Shown: positions 51,972-59,068 of the stretch, one piece after another
Layout: every line of letters begins with the position of its first letter
How positions within the stretch are numbered: position 1 is the first letter of the stretch
Origin: Hymenobacter sp. BT18
Lineage (GTDB): Bacteria; Bacteroidota; Bacteroidia; Cytophagales; Hymenobacteraceae
Direction of reading: 5' to 3'
Assembly (NCBI RefSeq): GCF_012273015.1
Contig: NZ_CP050954.1
Coordinates: forward strand, 1,488,001-1,552,000
DNA: 64,000 bases
Position numbers and translations under genes: made by a program
The notes under the pieces: model-generated
Database searches by the model: none
What the model saw: the letters and a program-made list of their open reading frames with translations, nothing else
What the model was told of the DNA's origin: nothing

Positions 51972-53546
51972 TTAGCGGCGCTTGGGAGCCGCTTTCTTCA
52001 CAGGGGCTTTTTTCACCGGCGCTGCTTTCACGGGTGCGGGCGGAATTGCCGGAGCTGGTCCATACTTGGTTTCGGCCGGATTCGGGTCGCCGGGCAGGTA
52101 CACATCAAACTCAACGCGACGGTTAACGGCCCGGCCGGCTTCGGTGGCATTGTCGGCAATGGGCTTGGACTCGCCGTAGCCGTGCGACACGATCCGCTCG
52201 GCGGGAATGCCCTTGCTGAGCATATAAGTGCGGGCCGAAGCCGCGCGCTCATCCGACAGGCGTAGGTTATAGTTGTCGTCGCCCTTATTGTCGGCGTGGG
52301 CCGAAATGCCGAGGCTGTAGTCGGGGTAGGCGTTCAGAATCTGCACCAGGCCGTCGAGGGTGGGGAAGGAAATAGGCTTGAGGGTAGCCTTGTTGAAGTC
52401 GAACTGGATGAACTTAGTAGCTTCCTGGAGCTTCTTCTTTTCTTCTACCTTCATCTCGGGGCAGCCTTTGTTGGAGGCAGGGCCGGGGCGGTTGGGGCAG
52501 CGGTCCTGGTAGTCGGGCACACCGTCACCATCTTTGTCGAGGGGGCAGCCGTTGGCATCCACCGCTACACCGGCGGGGGTATCGGGGCACTTGTCGCTGG
52601 CATCGGTTACGCCGTCGTTATCGGCGTCGGGGCAACCGCGCAGCTCTGCTTTGCCAGGCGTATCGGGGCAGGCGTCGTCGCCGTCGCGCACACCGTCACT
52701 GTCGCGGTCGGGGCAGCCTTCGAGGGCCGCCAAGCCGGCTTCGGTGGGACACTTATCCTGGTAGTCGGGCACACCGTCCTTATCACCATCCAGGGGGCAG
52801 CCGGTGGCATCCACGGCTACGCCCTGGGGCGTATTGGGACATTTGTCCTTGCGGTCGGCCACGCCGTCGCCATCGGCATCCTTCATCTTCCCAAAGGCTA
52901 CCGTGAGGCCCACCGTATGCTCCAGGAACCGGTCGTCGAAGGCGTTGTCGTCGCGGGTTGGGTCGCCGTCGAGGTTGGCTTTAAGGGGAATGTGCTGGCC
53001 GGTCTGCACGAACAAGCCCACGCCATCGGCCAGACGGAAGTTAATACCAGCGGCCCCAAATACGTCGAAGTAGCTTTTGTCCTCGGCCAGGTCCAGCGTC
53101 TGGCCGTTGCGGTTGAAGGTCCCTTCGCGGCTGGTATACGTCCAACCGGGAGCGGCCAGCAGGTAGGGCTGAATGAACGCGTCTTCCTTAAAGGCCCAGC
53201 CGTTGTTGAGCTTGAGCTTCAACGCCAGGTTCACATTCACGATGTTGGTGGCAAAGTTGCTGCCGTAGAAGGGCGCCCCCGCATCGGTTGACTTCTTGAT
53301 TTCGACGTAGCCGCCGCGCAGGCCCAGGTCGAGGCCGGGCGAGAGGTAGCGGTTAAAGGAAATGCCCGGGCCGTAGTTGTTGGAACTCCAGTCCCAGAAG
53401 CCGGAACCATAGTTGCCCTTGTACTCGTAGGCGCTGCCGAAAAGGCTGATGGCGGTTTTTTTATCAGCAGTCTGGGCCTGAGCCGGCGGCGTGGCCGCCA
53501 GCGGAATCAAGCCCAGCGCCAGGCAGGTGGTAAGCAGGTGTTTCAT
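51972..53546 (-). CDS. OmpA-family protein with TSP3 repeats, copy 2
   Basis: A 524-residue paralogue of the previous gene with the same layout: signal peptide (MKHLLTTCLALGLIPLAATPPAQA), barrel-like region, TSP3 repeats with DADGDGVADRKDKCPNTPQG, and an OmpA domain (KKKLQEATKFIQFDFNKATL, GISAHADNKGDDNYNLRLSD, RIVSHGYGESKP). The C-terminal tail is Lys/Pro/Ala-rich (AAPVKKAPVKKAAPKRR), unlike copy 1. Both genes share long identical blocks, so tandem duplication is likely. Each copy appears to have its own terminator. Confidence 0.95.
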   Translation of the reverse strand: MKHLLTTCLALGLIPLAATPPAQAQTADKKTAISLFGSAYEYKGNYGSGFWDWSSNNYGPGISFNRYLSPGLDLGLRGGYVEIKKSTDAGAPFYGSNFATNIVNVNLALKLKLNNGWAFKEDAFIQPYLLAAPGWTYTSREGTFNRNGQTLDLAEDKSYFDVFGAAGINFRLADGVGLFVQTGQHIPLKANLDGDPTRDDNAFDDRFLEHTVGLTVAFGKMKDADGDGVADRKDKCPNTPQGVAVDATGCPLDGDKDGVPDYQDKCPTEAGLAALEGCPDRDSDGVRDGDDACPDTPGKAELRGCPDADNDGVTDASDKCPDTPAGVAVDANGCPLDKDGDGVPDYQDRCPNRPGPASNKGCPEMKVEEKKKLQEATKFIQFDFNKATLKPISFPTLDGLVQILNAYPDYSLGISAHADNKGDDNYNLRLSDERAASARTYMLSKGIPAERIVSHGYGESKPIADNATEAGRAVNRRVEFDVYLPGDPNPAETKYGPAPAIPPAPVKAAPVKKAPVKKAAPKRR

Positions 53547-53728
53547 GGATAGACAGAAAAGTAGTGGTGGAGCCCCGCACCCAGCCCTTGAACTGTAGCT
53601 GGCAGTACTTGCCGTCTGCTATACCTTTCCCATTCGCCTAAGGTTGTAGTATACCTTTTTTTAATTGAAATAAACTCAGCCTAAACAACTAGAAAGCAAG
53701 GTTATTCATTGCCCTGGCACTCGCGCAC

Positions 53729-53765
53729 AAAAAACCGCCACCCAGCTTCTGCAGCTGAGTGGCGG
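53729..53765 (-). terminator. Terminator after the aminopeptidase gene
   Basis: CCGCCACCCAGCT pairs with AGCTGAGTGGCGG (one mismatch) and, read on the minus strand, is followed by six T. It lies 23 bases past the stop codon. Confidence 0.8.
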
Positions 53766-53788
53766 AGAAATTATGCGTTGCCCGTCCG

Positions 53789-55087
53789 TTAGTTCCGGCC
53801 TTGCCGCATCAGACGCTCAATATCGTCGGCTTCCAGCGGGATATGCTTCATCAGGTCGTCGTTGCCGGTTTTGGTGATGAGGATGTCGTTTTCGAGGCGG
53901 ATACCCAGGCCTTCCTCGCGGATGTAGATGCCCGGCTCGCAGGTGTACACCATGCCCGGCTCAAACACGCGGTACTTGGCGCCCACGTCGTGCACGTCGA
54001 GGCCGAGGTAGTGGCTGGTGCCGTGCATGAAGTACTTTTTGTAGAGCGGGGCGGCGGGGTCCTGGTTGCGCACATCACTCTCGTTGAGCAAGTCCAGCTT
54101 GATGAGTTCCTGCTCCATGGTGCGGCCCACGGCGGCGTGGTAATCCTCGATGTTGTTGCCGGCTACCAGCTGCGAGGTAGCAAACTTCATCACCCGCAGC
54201 ACAGCCTCATACACGGCCCGCTGACGCTTGGTAAACTGGCCATTGACGGGGATGGAGCGCGACAAGTCGGCGGCGTAGTTGGCAAACTCGGCCCCAAAGT
54301 CCAGGAGCAGCACGTCGCCGTCGCGGCACTCCCGGTCATTGCTCACGTAGTGCAGGATGCAGGCATTGGCCCCAGAGGCAATGATGCTGCCGTAAGCCGG
54401 CCCGCGCGAGGCATTGCGCAGAAACTCGTGGTAGATTTCGGCCTCAATTTCGTACTCCATCACTCCGGGCTGCACAAAGCCCAACAAGCGGCGGAAGGCT
54501 TTGTCGGTGATGTCGCAGGCGCGGCGCATGAGGCGGATTTCCTCCTCGCTCTTAATGGCCCGCAGGTGGTGCAGGATAGGCGCCGCCCGGCGGTACTGAT
54601 GCAGGGGGTACGCCTCGCGCAGCCACTTGCCCAGCCGGGCGTCGCGGGTTTCTACCTCCACCACCGCGCGGATGTGCTCATTGGTGTTGAGGTACACGTT
54701 TTCGGCCTCGTTCATGAGGGCCGGCAATACCGTTTTGAACTGCTCCAGCCACATGATGGTGCGCACCCCCGACTGCTGGCGGGCCTGCTCTTTCGTCAGC
54801 TTATAGCCTTCCCATACCAGAATGTGCTCCGATGTTTCCTTCAGGAACAGAATTTCGCGGTACTGGGGCAGCACGGCATCGGGGAAAATCACCAGTATGC
54901 TTTCTTCCTGATCTACCCCGGAGAGGTAAAACAGGTCGTTGTTCTGGCGGAAGGGCATGGTGCCGTCGGCGTTGGTCGGCATCACATCGTTGGAGTGGAA
55001 GATGGCCAGGGAAGCGGCGGGCAGCTGCTCGGTAAAGCGGCGGCGGTTTTCACTGAAAAGCTGCGGATCGATGGAGCCGTAACGCAT
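53789..55087 (-). CDS. pepP: Aminopeptidase P-family metallopeptidase
   Basis: The 432-residue M24B enzyme removes N-terminal residues next to proline. The N-terminal creatinase-like domain (about 1-160; RYGSIDPQLFSENRRRF, NDVMPTNADGTMPFRQNNDLFYLSG) precedes the pita-bread catalytic domain (about 175-425). Metal ligands appear as the two aspartates of DGDVLLLDFGAEFANYAADLSRSIP, the histidine of HGTSHYLGLDVHDVG, and the glutamates of CEPGIYI and RLENDILIT. The ATG at 55087 follows a terminator-free intergenic region. Confidence 0.93.
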   Translation of the reverse strand: MRYGSIDPQLFSENRRRFTEQLPAASLAIFHSNDVMPTNADGTMPFRQNNDLFYLSGVDQEESILVIFPDAVLPQYREILFLKETSEHILVWEGYKLTKEQARQQSGVRTIMWLEQFKTVLPALMNEAENVYLNTNEHIRAVVEVETRDARLGKWLREAYPLHQYRRAAPILHHLRAIKSEEEIRLMRRACDITDKAFRRLLGFVQPGVMEYEIEAEIYHEFLRNASRGPAYGSIIASGANACILHYVSNDRECRDGDVLLLDFGAEFANYAADLSRSIPVNGQFTKRQRAVYEAVLRVMKFATSQLVAGNNIEDYHAAVGRTMEQELIKLDLLNESDVRNQDPAAPLYKKYFMHGTSHYLGLDVHDVGAKYRVFEPGMVYTCEPGIYIREEGLGIRLENDILITKTGNDDLMKHIPLEADDIERLMRQGRN

Positions 55088-55177
55088 AGGAAGCGGAAAA
55101 AGAAAGGTAGGATGACGCGGCGGGAAGGCGCGGGGCGCAAGTTAGGGGAATGACGCGCATCCGCGCCCAGCGTTGCC

Positions 55178-55185
55178 TACCTTTG
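55178..55185 (+). promoter_or_regulatory. Candidate -7 promoter element for the second GT9 gene
   Basis: TACCTTTG matches TAnnTTTG, 29 bases before the ATG at 55214. No clear -33 TTG. Confidence 0.45.
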
Positions 55186-55213
55186 TGGGCTCCTTTCGCG
55201 TGTTTTTCTGCTC

Positions 55214-56284
55214 ATGCCTGCTGCTTCCGCCCGCGCCGTTCTGCTGATTCAAACTGCCTTCATTGGCGACGTTATCCTGGCCACGGCGCTGCTGGAGTAC
55301 CTGCACCAGACCCAGCCCGGTACGCCCGTGGATTTTCTGGTGCGCAAGGGCAACGAAAGCCTGCTGCTGGGCCACCCGCACGTGCGCCGGGTGCTGGTGT
55401 GGGATAAAAAGCAAGACAAGTACCGGGGCCTCTGGCGCCTGCTGCAGCAAATCCGGCAGGCGCACTATGGCCGCGTGGTTACGCTGCAGCGGTTTGCCTC
55501 CACGGGCTTCCTCACGGCTTTTTCCGGGGCGCCCGAGCGGGTGGGCTTCCACAAAAATCCTTTTGCCTGGGGCTTCACCCGCGCCGTGCCCCACGTTATT
55601 GGCGACGGGCGCCACGAGGTAGCCCGCAACCTGGCGCTGCTTTATCATGAGGAATCAGGAATGAGAAATGATGAGAACTCCTCGTTCCTCATTCCTGGTT
55701 CCTCCTTGACGCGCCCCCGCCTCTACCCTACCGACACGGATGAATCGGCCGCAGCTCTAGCGGCGGCGCGCGCCGAAGGCAGGCCATACATCTGCGTGGC
55801 CCCTACTTCGGTGTGGTTTACCAAGCAGTTTCCGGAGGAGCAGTGGCTGAAGCTGCTGGCGGCGCTGCCGGCGCAGTACACGGTGTTTCTGCTGGGTGGC
55901 CCGCCCGATGCCGCGGCCTGCGCGCAGCTGCTGGCCCGCAGCGCACGGCCCCACGTGGTGAATCTCGCGGGGCAGCTTTCCCTGGTAGCTTCGGCCGCGC
56001 TGATGCGGGGGGCCGTGCTCAACTACGTCAACGACTCGGCCCCCATGCACCTGTGCTCGGCCGTGGATGCGCCCACCTGCGCCGTGTACTGCTCCACGGT
56101 GCCGGCTTTTGGGTTTGGGCCGCTCAGCTCGTTTGCCCGCGTGGTCGAGGTGCCGCACGTGCTGGAGTGCCGGCCCTGCGGCCTGCACGGGTACAAAGCC
56201 TGCCCCCTCGGCCATTTCCGCTGTGCCCACGATATTCAGACCCAGCAGCTGCTGGCCGTGCTGGCGGAAGCGGAGCGGCAATGA
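55214..56284 (+). CDS. Glycosyltransferase family 9 (heptosyltransferase-like) with palindromic insert
   Basis: The 356-residue protein has the GT9 start AVLLIQTAFIGDVILATALLEYL, donor-site VAPTSVWFTKQFPEEQW and C-terminal NDSAPMHLCSAVDAPTCAVYCST. It probably transfers a heptose-like sugar onto lipopolysaccharide. Between the two domains, residues of about 146-165 (EESGMRNDENSSFLIPGSSL) come from a 56-base palindromic element inserted in frame; they have no counterpart in the other GT9 gene here and lie in the interdomain linker, where an insert is tolerated. A Cys-rich C-terminal CRPCGLHGYKACPLGHFRC segment is shared with the other GT9 copy. Confidence 0.88.
   Translation: MPAASARAVLLIQTAFIGDVILATALLEYLHQTQPGTPVDFLVRKGNESLLLGHPHVRRVLVWDKKQDKYRGLWRLLQQIRQAHYGRVVTLQRFASTGFLTAFSGAPERVGFHKNPFAWGFTRAVPHVIGDGRHEVARNLALLYHEESGMRNDENSSFLIPGSSLTRPRLYPTDTDESAAALAAARAEGRPYICVAPTSVWFTKQFPEEQWLKLLAALPAQYTVFLLGGPPDAAACAQLLARSARPHVVNLAGQLSLVASAALMRGAVLNYVNDSAPMHLCSAVDAPTCAVYCSTVPAFGFGPLSSFARVVEVPHVLECRPCGLHGYKACPLGHFRCAHDIQTQQLLAVLAEAERQ
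55649..55704 (+). repeat. In-frame palindromic element within the GT9 gene
   Basis: Arms 55649-55675 and 55678-55704 are inverted repeats with 23 of 27 matches and a 2-base loop; three of the four mismatches are transitions. The element keeps the reading frame and adds about 18-20 residues. Its GAGGAATCAGGAATGAG sequence differs from the surrounding GC-rich codons. Confidence 0.7.
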
Positions 56285-56291
56285 GGATAAT

Positions 56292-56351
56292 GGGCGAATG
56301 AGGTATGAGCAAGTGTATGTCAATGCTTCAACAGCTTACCTTCATTCACCC
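56292..56351 (+). repeat. Imperfect inverted repeat after the GT9 gene
   Basis: Arms 56292-56310 (GGGCGAATGAGGTATGAGC) and 56334-56351 are near inverted repeats separated by 23 bases. It starts 8 bases past the stop codon and could end transcription, although no T tract follows; it may also be another dispersed palindrome. Confidence 0.4.
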
Positions 56352-56377
56352 ATGGCCCTCTTGCCCCTCCGGCTGCG

Positions 56378-56385
56378 TACTTTTG
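56378..56385 (+). promoter_or_regulatory. Candidate -7 promoter element for the M16 gene
   Basis: TACTTTTG matches TAnnTTTG. It would give a leader of about 105 bases that includes the tandem 8-mers near the start codon. Confidence 0.3.
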
Positions 56386-56462
56386 TAGATTCCTGAAACC
56401 CAGAAGCCCGGCTGGCCGGTTATACTGGGCCGGGGCGGGGACTGGTGCCTGAAACCACGTCC

Positions 56463-56486
56463 CCAAGACCCTAAGACCCCAAGACC
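56463..56486 (+). repeat. Three tandem 8-mers directly upstream of the M16 start codon
   Basis: CCAAGACC, CTAAGACC and CCAAGACC follow one another at 56463-56486, ending 9 bases before the ATG. The unit length is not a multiple of three and the tract is outside the gene, so changes in copy number could alter translation initiation. Confidence 0.55.
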
Positions 56487-56495
56487 CTTCCAAGA

Positions 56496-57728
56496 ATGTC
56501 TGAATACGACCTGTACGAGCTGCCCAACGGCATCCGGGTTCTGCATAAACAAGTACTGCACACCAAAATTGCGCATTGTGGCTTCCTGCTGGACATTGGC
56601 TCCCGCGACGAGAAACCCGCCCAGCAGGGCCTGGCGCACTTCTGGGAGCACATGGCCTTCAAAGGCACCGAGAAGCGCAAAAGCTTTCATATCCTGAACC
56701 GCCTCGAAACCGTAGGTGGGGAGCTGAACGCCTACACCACCAAGGAGAAAATCTGCTTTTACGCCTCCCTGCTCAGCACCCACTTCGAGCGGGCGTTTGA
56801 GCTGCTCACGGATCTGACGTTTCACTCCGTATTCCCGGAAAAGGAAATCGAGAAGGAGCGCGGCGTGATTCTGGAGGAAATGTCCATGTACGTGGATGCT
56901 CCCGAAGACGCCATCATCGACGACTTCGACGCGGTGGTGTTTGGCAACCATTCGCTGGGCCACAATATTCTGGGCACGCGGGAAAGCGTGAGCAGCTTCC
57001 AGCAGCCCGATTTTCGGCAGTTTCTGCAGGAAAACGTGCGCACCGACCGGTTGGTGTTCAGCTCCGTGAGCAACCTGCCTTTCAAGGAAGTAAAGCGCCT
57101 GGCCGATAAGTATCTGGCCCCGCTGCCACCTAAGCTGGGTGAGCGACCCCGGATTCCGTTTGCGGGCTACCAGCCCCTGTCGCGCATCGAGCACAAATCC
57201 ATTACCCAGGCCCACTGCCTGATTGGGGGCGCGGCCTACGCCATCGAGGACGAGCGGCGGATTCCGTTTTTCCTGCTCAACAACCTGCTGGGCGGCCCCG
57301 GCATGAACTCCCGCCTGAACCTGGCCGTGCGCGAGAAATACGGCCTGGTGTACACCATCGACTCTACCTACTCGCCCTACACCGATACGGGCTTGTTCGG
57401 CATCTACTTCGGCACGGAGAAAAAGCAGGTGAACCGTACCATCTCGCTGGTGCAAAAGGAGCTCAAGCTGCTGCGCGACAAAACGCTGGGCACCTCGCAG
57501 CTGCATGTAGCCAAGGAGCAGCTGATGGGCCAGCTGGCTATGGCCGAGGAAAGCAACGGCGGCCTGATGCAGCTGCTGGCCAAGAGCACCCTCGACCTGG
57601 ACCGGGTGGAGCCGCTCACCGAAATCTTCGAGCGGATCAAGCGCATCACGGCCCCGGAGTTGCAGGGCATTGCCCAGGATTTGCTGCGCGAAGACAACCT
57701 GAGCGTGCTGCAGTACCTGCCGGAGTAG
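56496..57728 (+). CDS. M16-family zinc peptidase
   Basis: A 410-residue M16B peptidase (half of a two-domain pitrilysin-like pair). The zinc motif is HFWEH (residues 48-52) with the downstream ligand Glu in IEKERGVILEEM, about 75 residues later. The C-terminal half has LGGPGMNSRLNLAVREKYGLVYTID. M16B proteins process or degrade peptides. No second M16 gene lies nearby, so it works as a homodimer or alone. Upstream there is an unusual C-rich 8-mer repeat. Confidence 0.92.
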   Translation: MSEYDLYELPNGIRVLHKQVLHTKIAHCGFLLDIGSRDEKPAQQGLAHFWEHMAFKGTEKRKSFHILNRLETVGGELNAYTTKEKICFYASLLSTHFERAFELLTDLTFHSVFPEKEIEKERGVILEEMSMYVDAPEDAIIDDFDAVVFGNHSLGHNILGTRESVSSFQQPDFRQFLQENVRTDRLVFSSVSNLPFKEVKRLADKYLAPLPPKLGERPRIPFAGYQPLSRIEHKSITQAHCLIGGAAYAIEDERRIPFFLLNNLLGGPGMNSRLNLAVREKYGLVYTIDSTYSPYTDTGLFGIYFGTEKKQVNRTISLVQKELKLLRDKTLGTSQLHVAKEQLMGQLAMAEESNGGLMQLLAKSTLDLDRVEPLTEIFERIKRITAPELQGIAQDLLREDNLSVLQYLPE

Positions 57729-57781
57729 CGGCAACGCAATGGTTGAGCGAGTTTACCCTCTTTCAGATGCACCAGTCAGTG

Positions 57782-57814
57782 TAGCTAGCTAGCTAGCTAG
57801 CTAGCTAGCTAGCT
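57782..57814 (+). repeat. Tetranucleotide microsatellite (TAGC)8
   Basis: Eight perfect copies of TAGC (57782-57813) plus one extra T. CTAG-containing tetranucleotides are generally rare in bacteria, so the tract is striking. It lies 53 bases after the M16 stop codon and 55 bases before the SRA-domain start codon. Confidence 0.95.
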
Positions 57815-57868
57815 GCTGTTCCTTTAGTATCATCCGCCCTCTAGCCGCCCAGCTAGCAACTGCTACGT

Positions 57869-58315
57869 ATGCCAATCTTCGGGCACATCAGCTACTACCG
57901 CCCCGGTGACGTTCTTCCATCCCGGTTGGCGCTAAGCCAAGCGGGCTTGCACCGGCCTACGCGGGCCGGCATCAGCGGTAGCGCAGCCGAAGGTGCTGAC
58001 TCCATTGTGTTGGCCGATCAGTACGAAGACGATGTGGTAGCCGAAACTTATTTGCTCTACGCCGGGCACGGTGGACGCGACCCAAAAACTGGCCGTCAAA
58101 TCACCGACCAAGAACTAAACTCCCGTAACCTAGCCTTATATCGAAGCTCGGAAACAGGTCAGCCGGTGCGTGTTTTCCGAAAGGTAGAAACTGAATCTGG
58201 AACTGGCTACCGCTACGAAGGTCTTTTTCGGGTAAATGGTGCTTGGTGCGAGGCTGGGAAATCGGGCTTTCGGGTCTGGAAGTTCCGGCTGGTACCTTTG
58301 CCGCCCGACGCCTAA
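57869..58315 (+). CDS. Stand-alone SRA (YDG) domain protein
   Basis: The 148-residue protein is nearly all one SRA domain, the fold that flips out modified cytosine (5-methyl- or 5-hydroxymethylcytosine) in DNA. Recognisable parts: LSQAGLHRPTRAGISGSAAEGADSIVLADQYEDD, YAGHGGRDPKTGRQITDQELNSRNLAL, VRVFRKVETES, and GYRYEGLFRVNGAW (the YDG motif reads YEG) with SGFRVWKFRLVPLP. Bacterial SRA domains usually come with an HNH nuclease or McrA/McrBC-type partner in type IV restriction; no nuclease domain or gene follows. It may be a truncated or regulatory reader. The upstream tetranucleotide repeat could make expression variable. Confidence 0.85.
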   Translation: MPIFGHISYYRPGDVLPSRLALSQAGLHRPTRAGISGSAAEGADSIVLADQYEDDVVAETYLLYAGHGGRDPKTGRQITDQELNSRNLALYRSSETGQPVRVFRKVETESGTGYRYEGLFRVNGAWCEAGKSGFRVWKFRLVPLPPDA

Positions 58316-58329
58316 TCTAACCTCCCTGC

Positions 58330-58974
58330 ATGTACTCCGCCGACGACGCCCAGCTTTACGCCGACCGCCACACTTCCCCGGAAAGCCCCCTGCTGGCCCG
58401 CCTCAACCGCGAAACCCATGTGCAGCTCCTGCACGCCCGCATGCTCTCGGGCCACGCGCAGGGTCGGCTGCTGAGCATGCTCAGCCACATGGTGCGCCCC
58501 CGCCGCGTGCTGGAGCTGGGCACGTTCACGGGCTACTCGGCCCTGTGCCTGGCCGAAGGGCTGGCGGAAGCTGGCGAGCTGCACACCATAGAGCAGAACC
58601 CCGAGCTGGAAAGCCGCATCCGCCGCTACGTGGCCGAAGCGGGCTTGACCGGCAATATTCACCTCCACATCGGCGACGCCCGCCGCATCGTGCCCGAGCT
58701 GGCCGAAACCTGGGACCTAGTGTTTATCGACGCTGACAAAATCAACAACGACACTTACTATGAGCTGGTGCTGCCCCAGGTGCGCCCCGGCGGCTTTCTG
58801 CTGATTGACAATGTGCTGTGGGGCGGCAAAGTGCTGGACGGCTACCCCGTGAAACCATCCGACAAGGACACCCAGGCGGTGCGGGCCTTCAACGCCAAAG
58901 TGCAGGCCGACGAGCGGGTAGAGAACGTGCTGCTGCCCCTGCGCGACGGATTGCTGCTGGTGCGCAAGCGGTAG
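58330..58974 (+). CDS. SAM-dependent O-methyltransferase
   Basis: The 214-residue protein belongs to the catechol/caffeoyl-CoA O-methyltransferase-like group. The SAM motif is RVLELGTFTGYSALCLAEGL; the acidic residue in HTIEQNPELE, the metal-binding DLVFIDADKINN and LLIDNVLWGGKV follow. It methylates a hydroxyl group on a small aromatic or acyl substrate, unknown here. It starts 15 bases after the SRA-domain gene. Confidence 0.92.
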   Translation: MYSADDAQLYADRHTSPESPLLARLNRETHVQLLHARMLSGHAQGRLLSMLSHMVRPRRVLELGTFTGYSALCLAEGLAEAGELHTIEQNPELESRIRRYVAEAGLTGNIHLHIGDARRIVPELAETWDLVFIDADKINNDTYYELVLPQVRPGGFLLIDNVLWGGKVLDGYPVKPSDKDTQAVRAFNAKVQADERVENVLLPLRDGLLLVRKR

Positions 58975-59068
58975 GGCAACCCAGAAAATAACCGTGCTTT
59001 TTCGGGTACTCGTTAAACGTCTGGGCTTGGGTTGCGTCTATGGTCTTATGTGACCTTTTCAAGACGTA

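Noticed and set aside
53759..55153. A 464-residue plus-strand frame opposite the aminopeptidase P gene
   Set aside because: The minus-strand gene has clear metallopeptidase motifs and the antisense frame has none.
56346..57734. A 462-residue minus-strand frame opposite the M16 gene
   Set aside because: It is a shadow of the M16 peptidase gene with no motif of its own.
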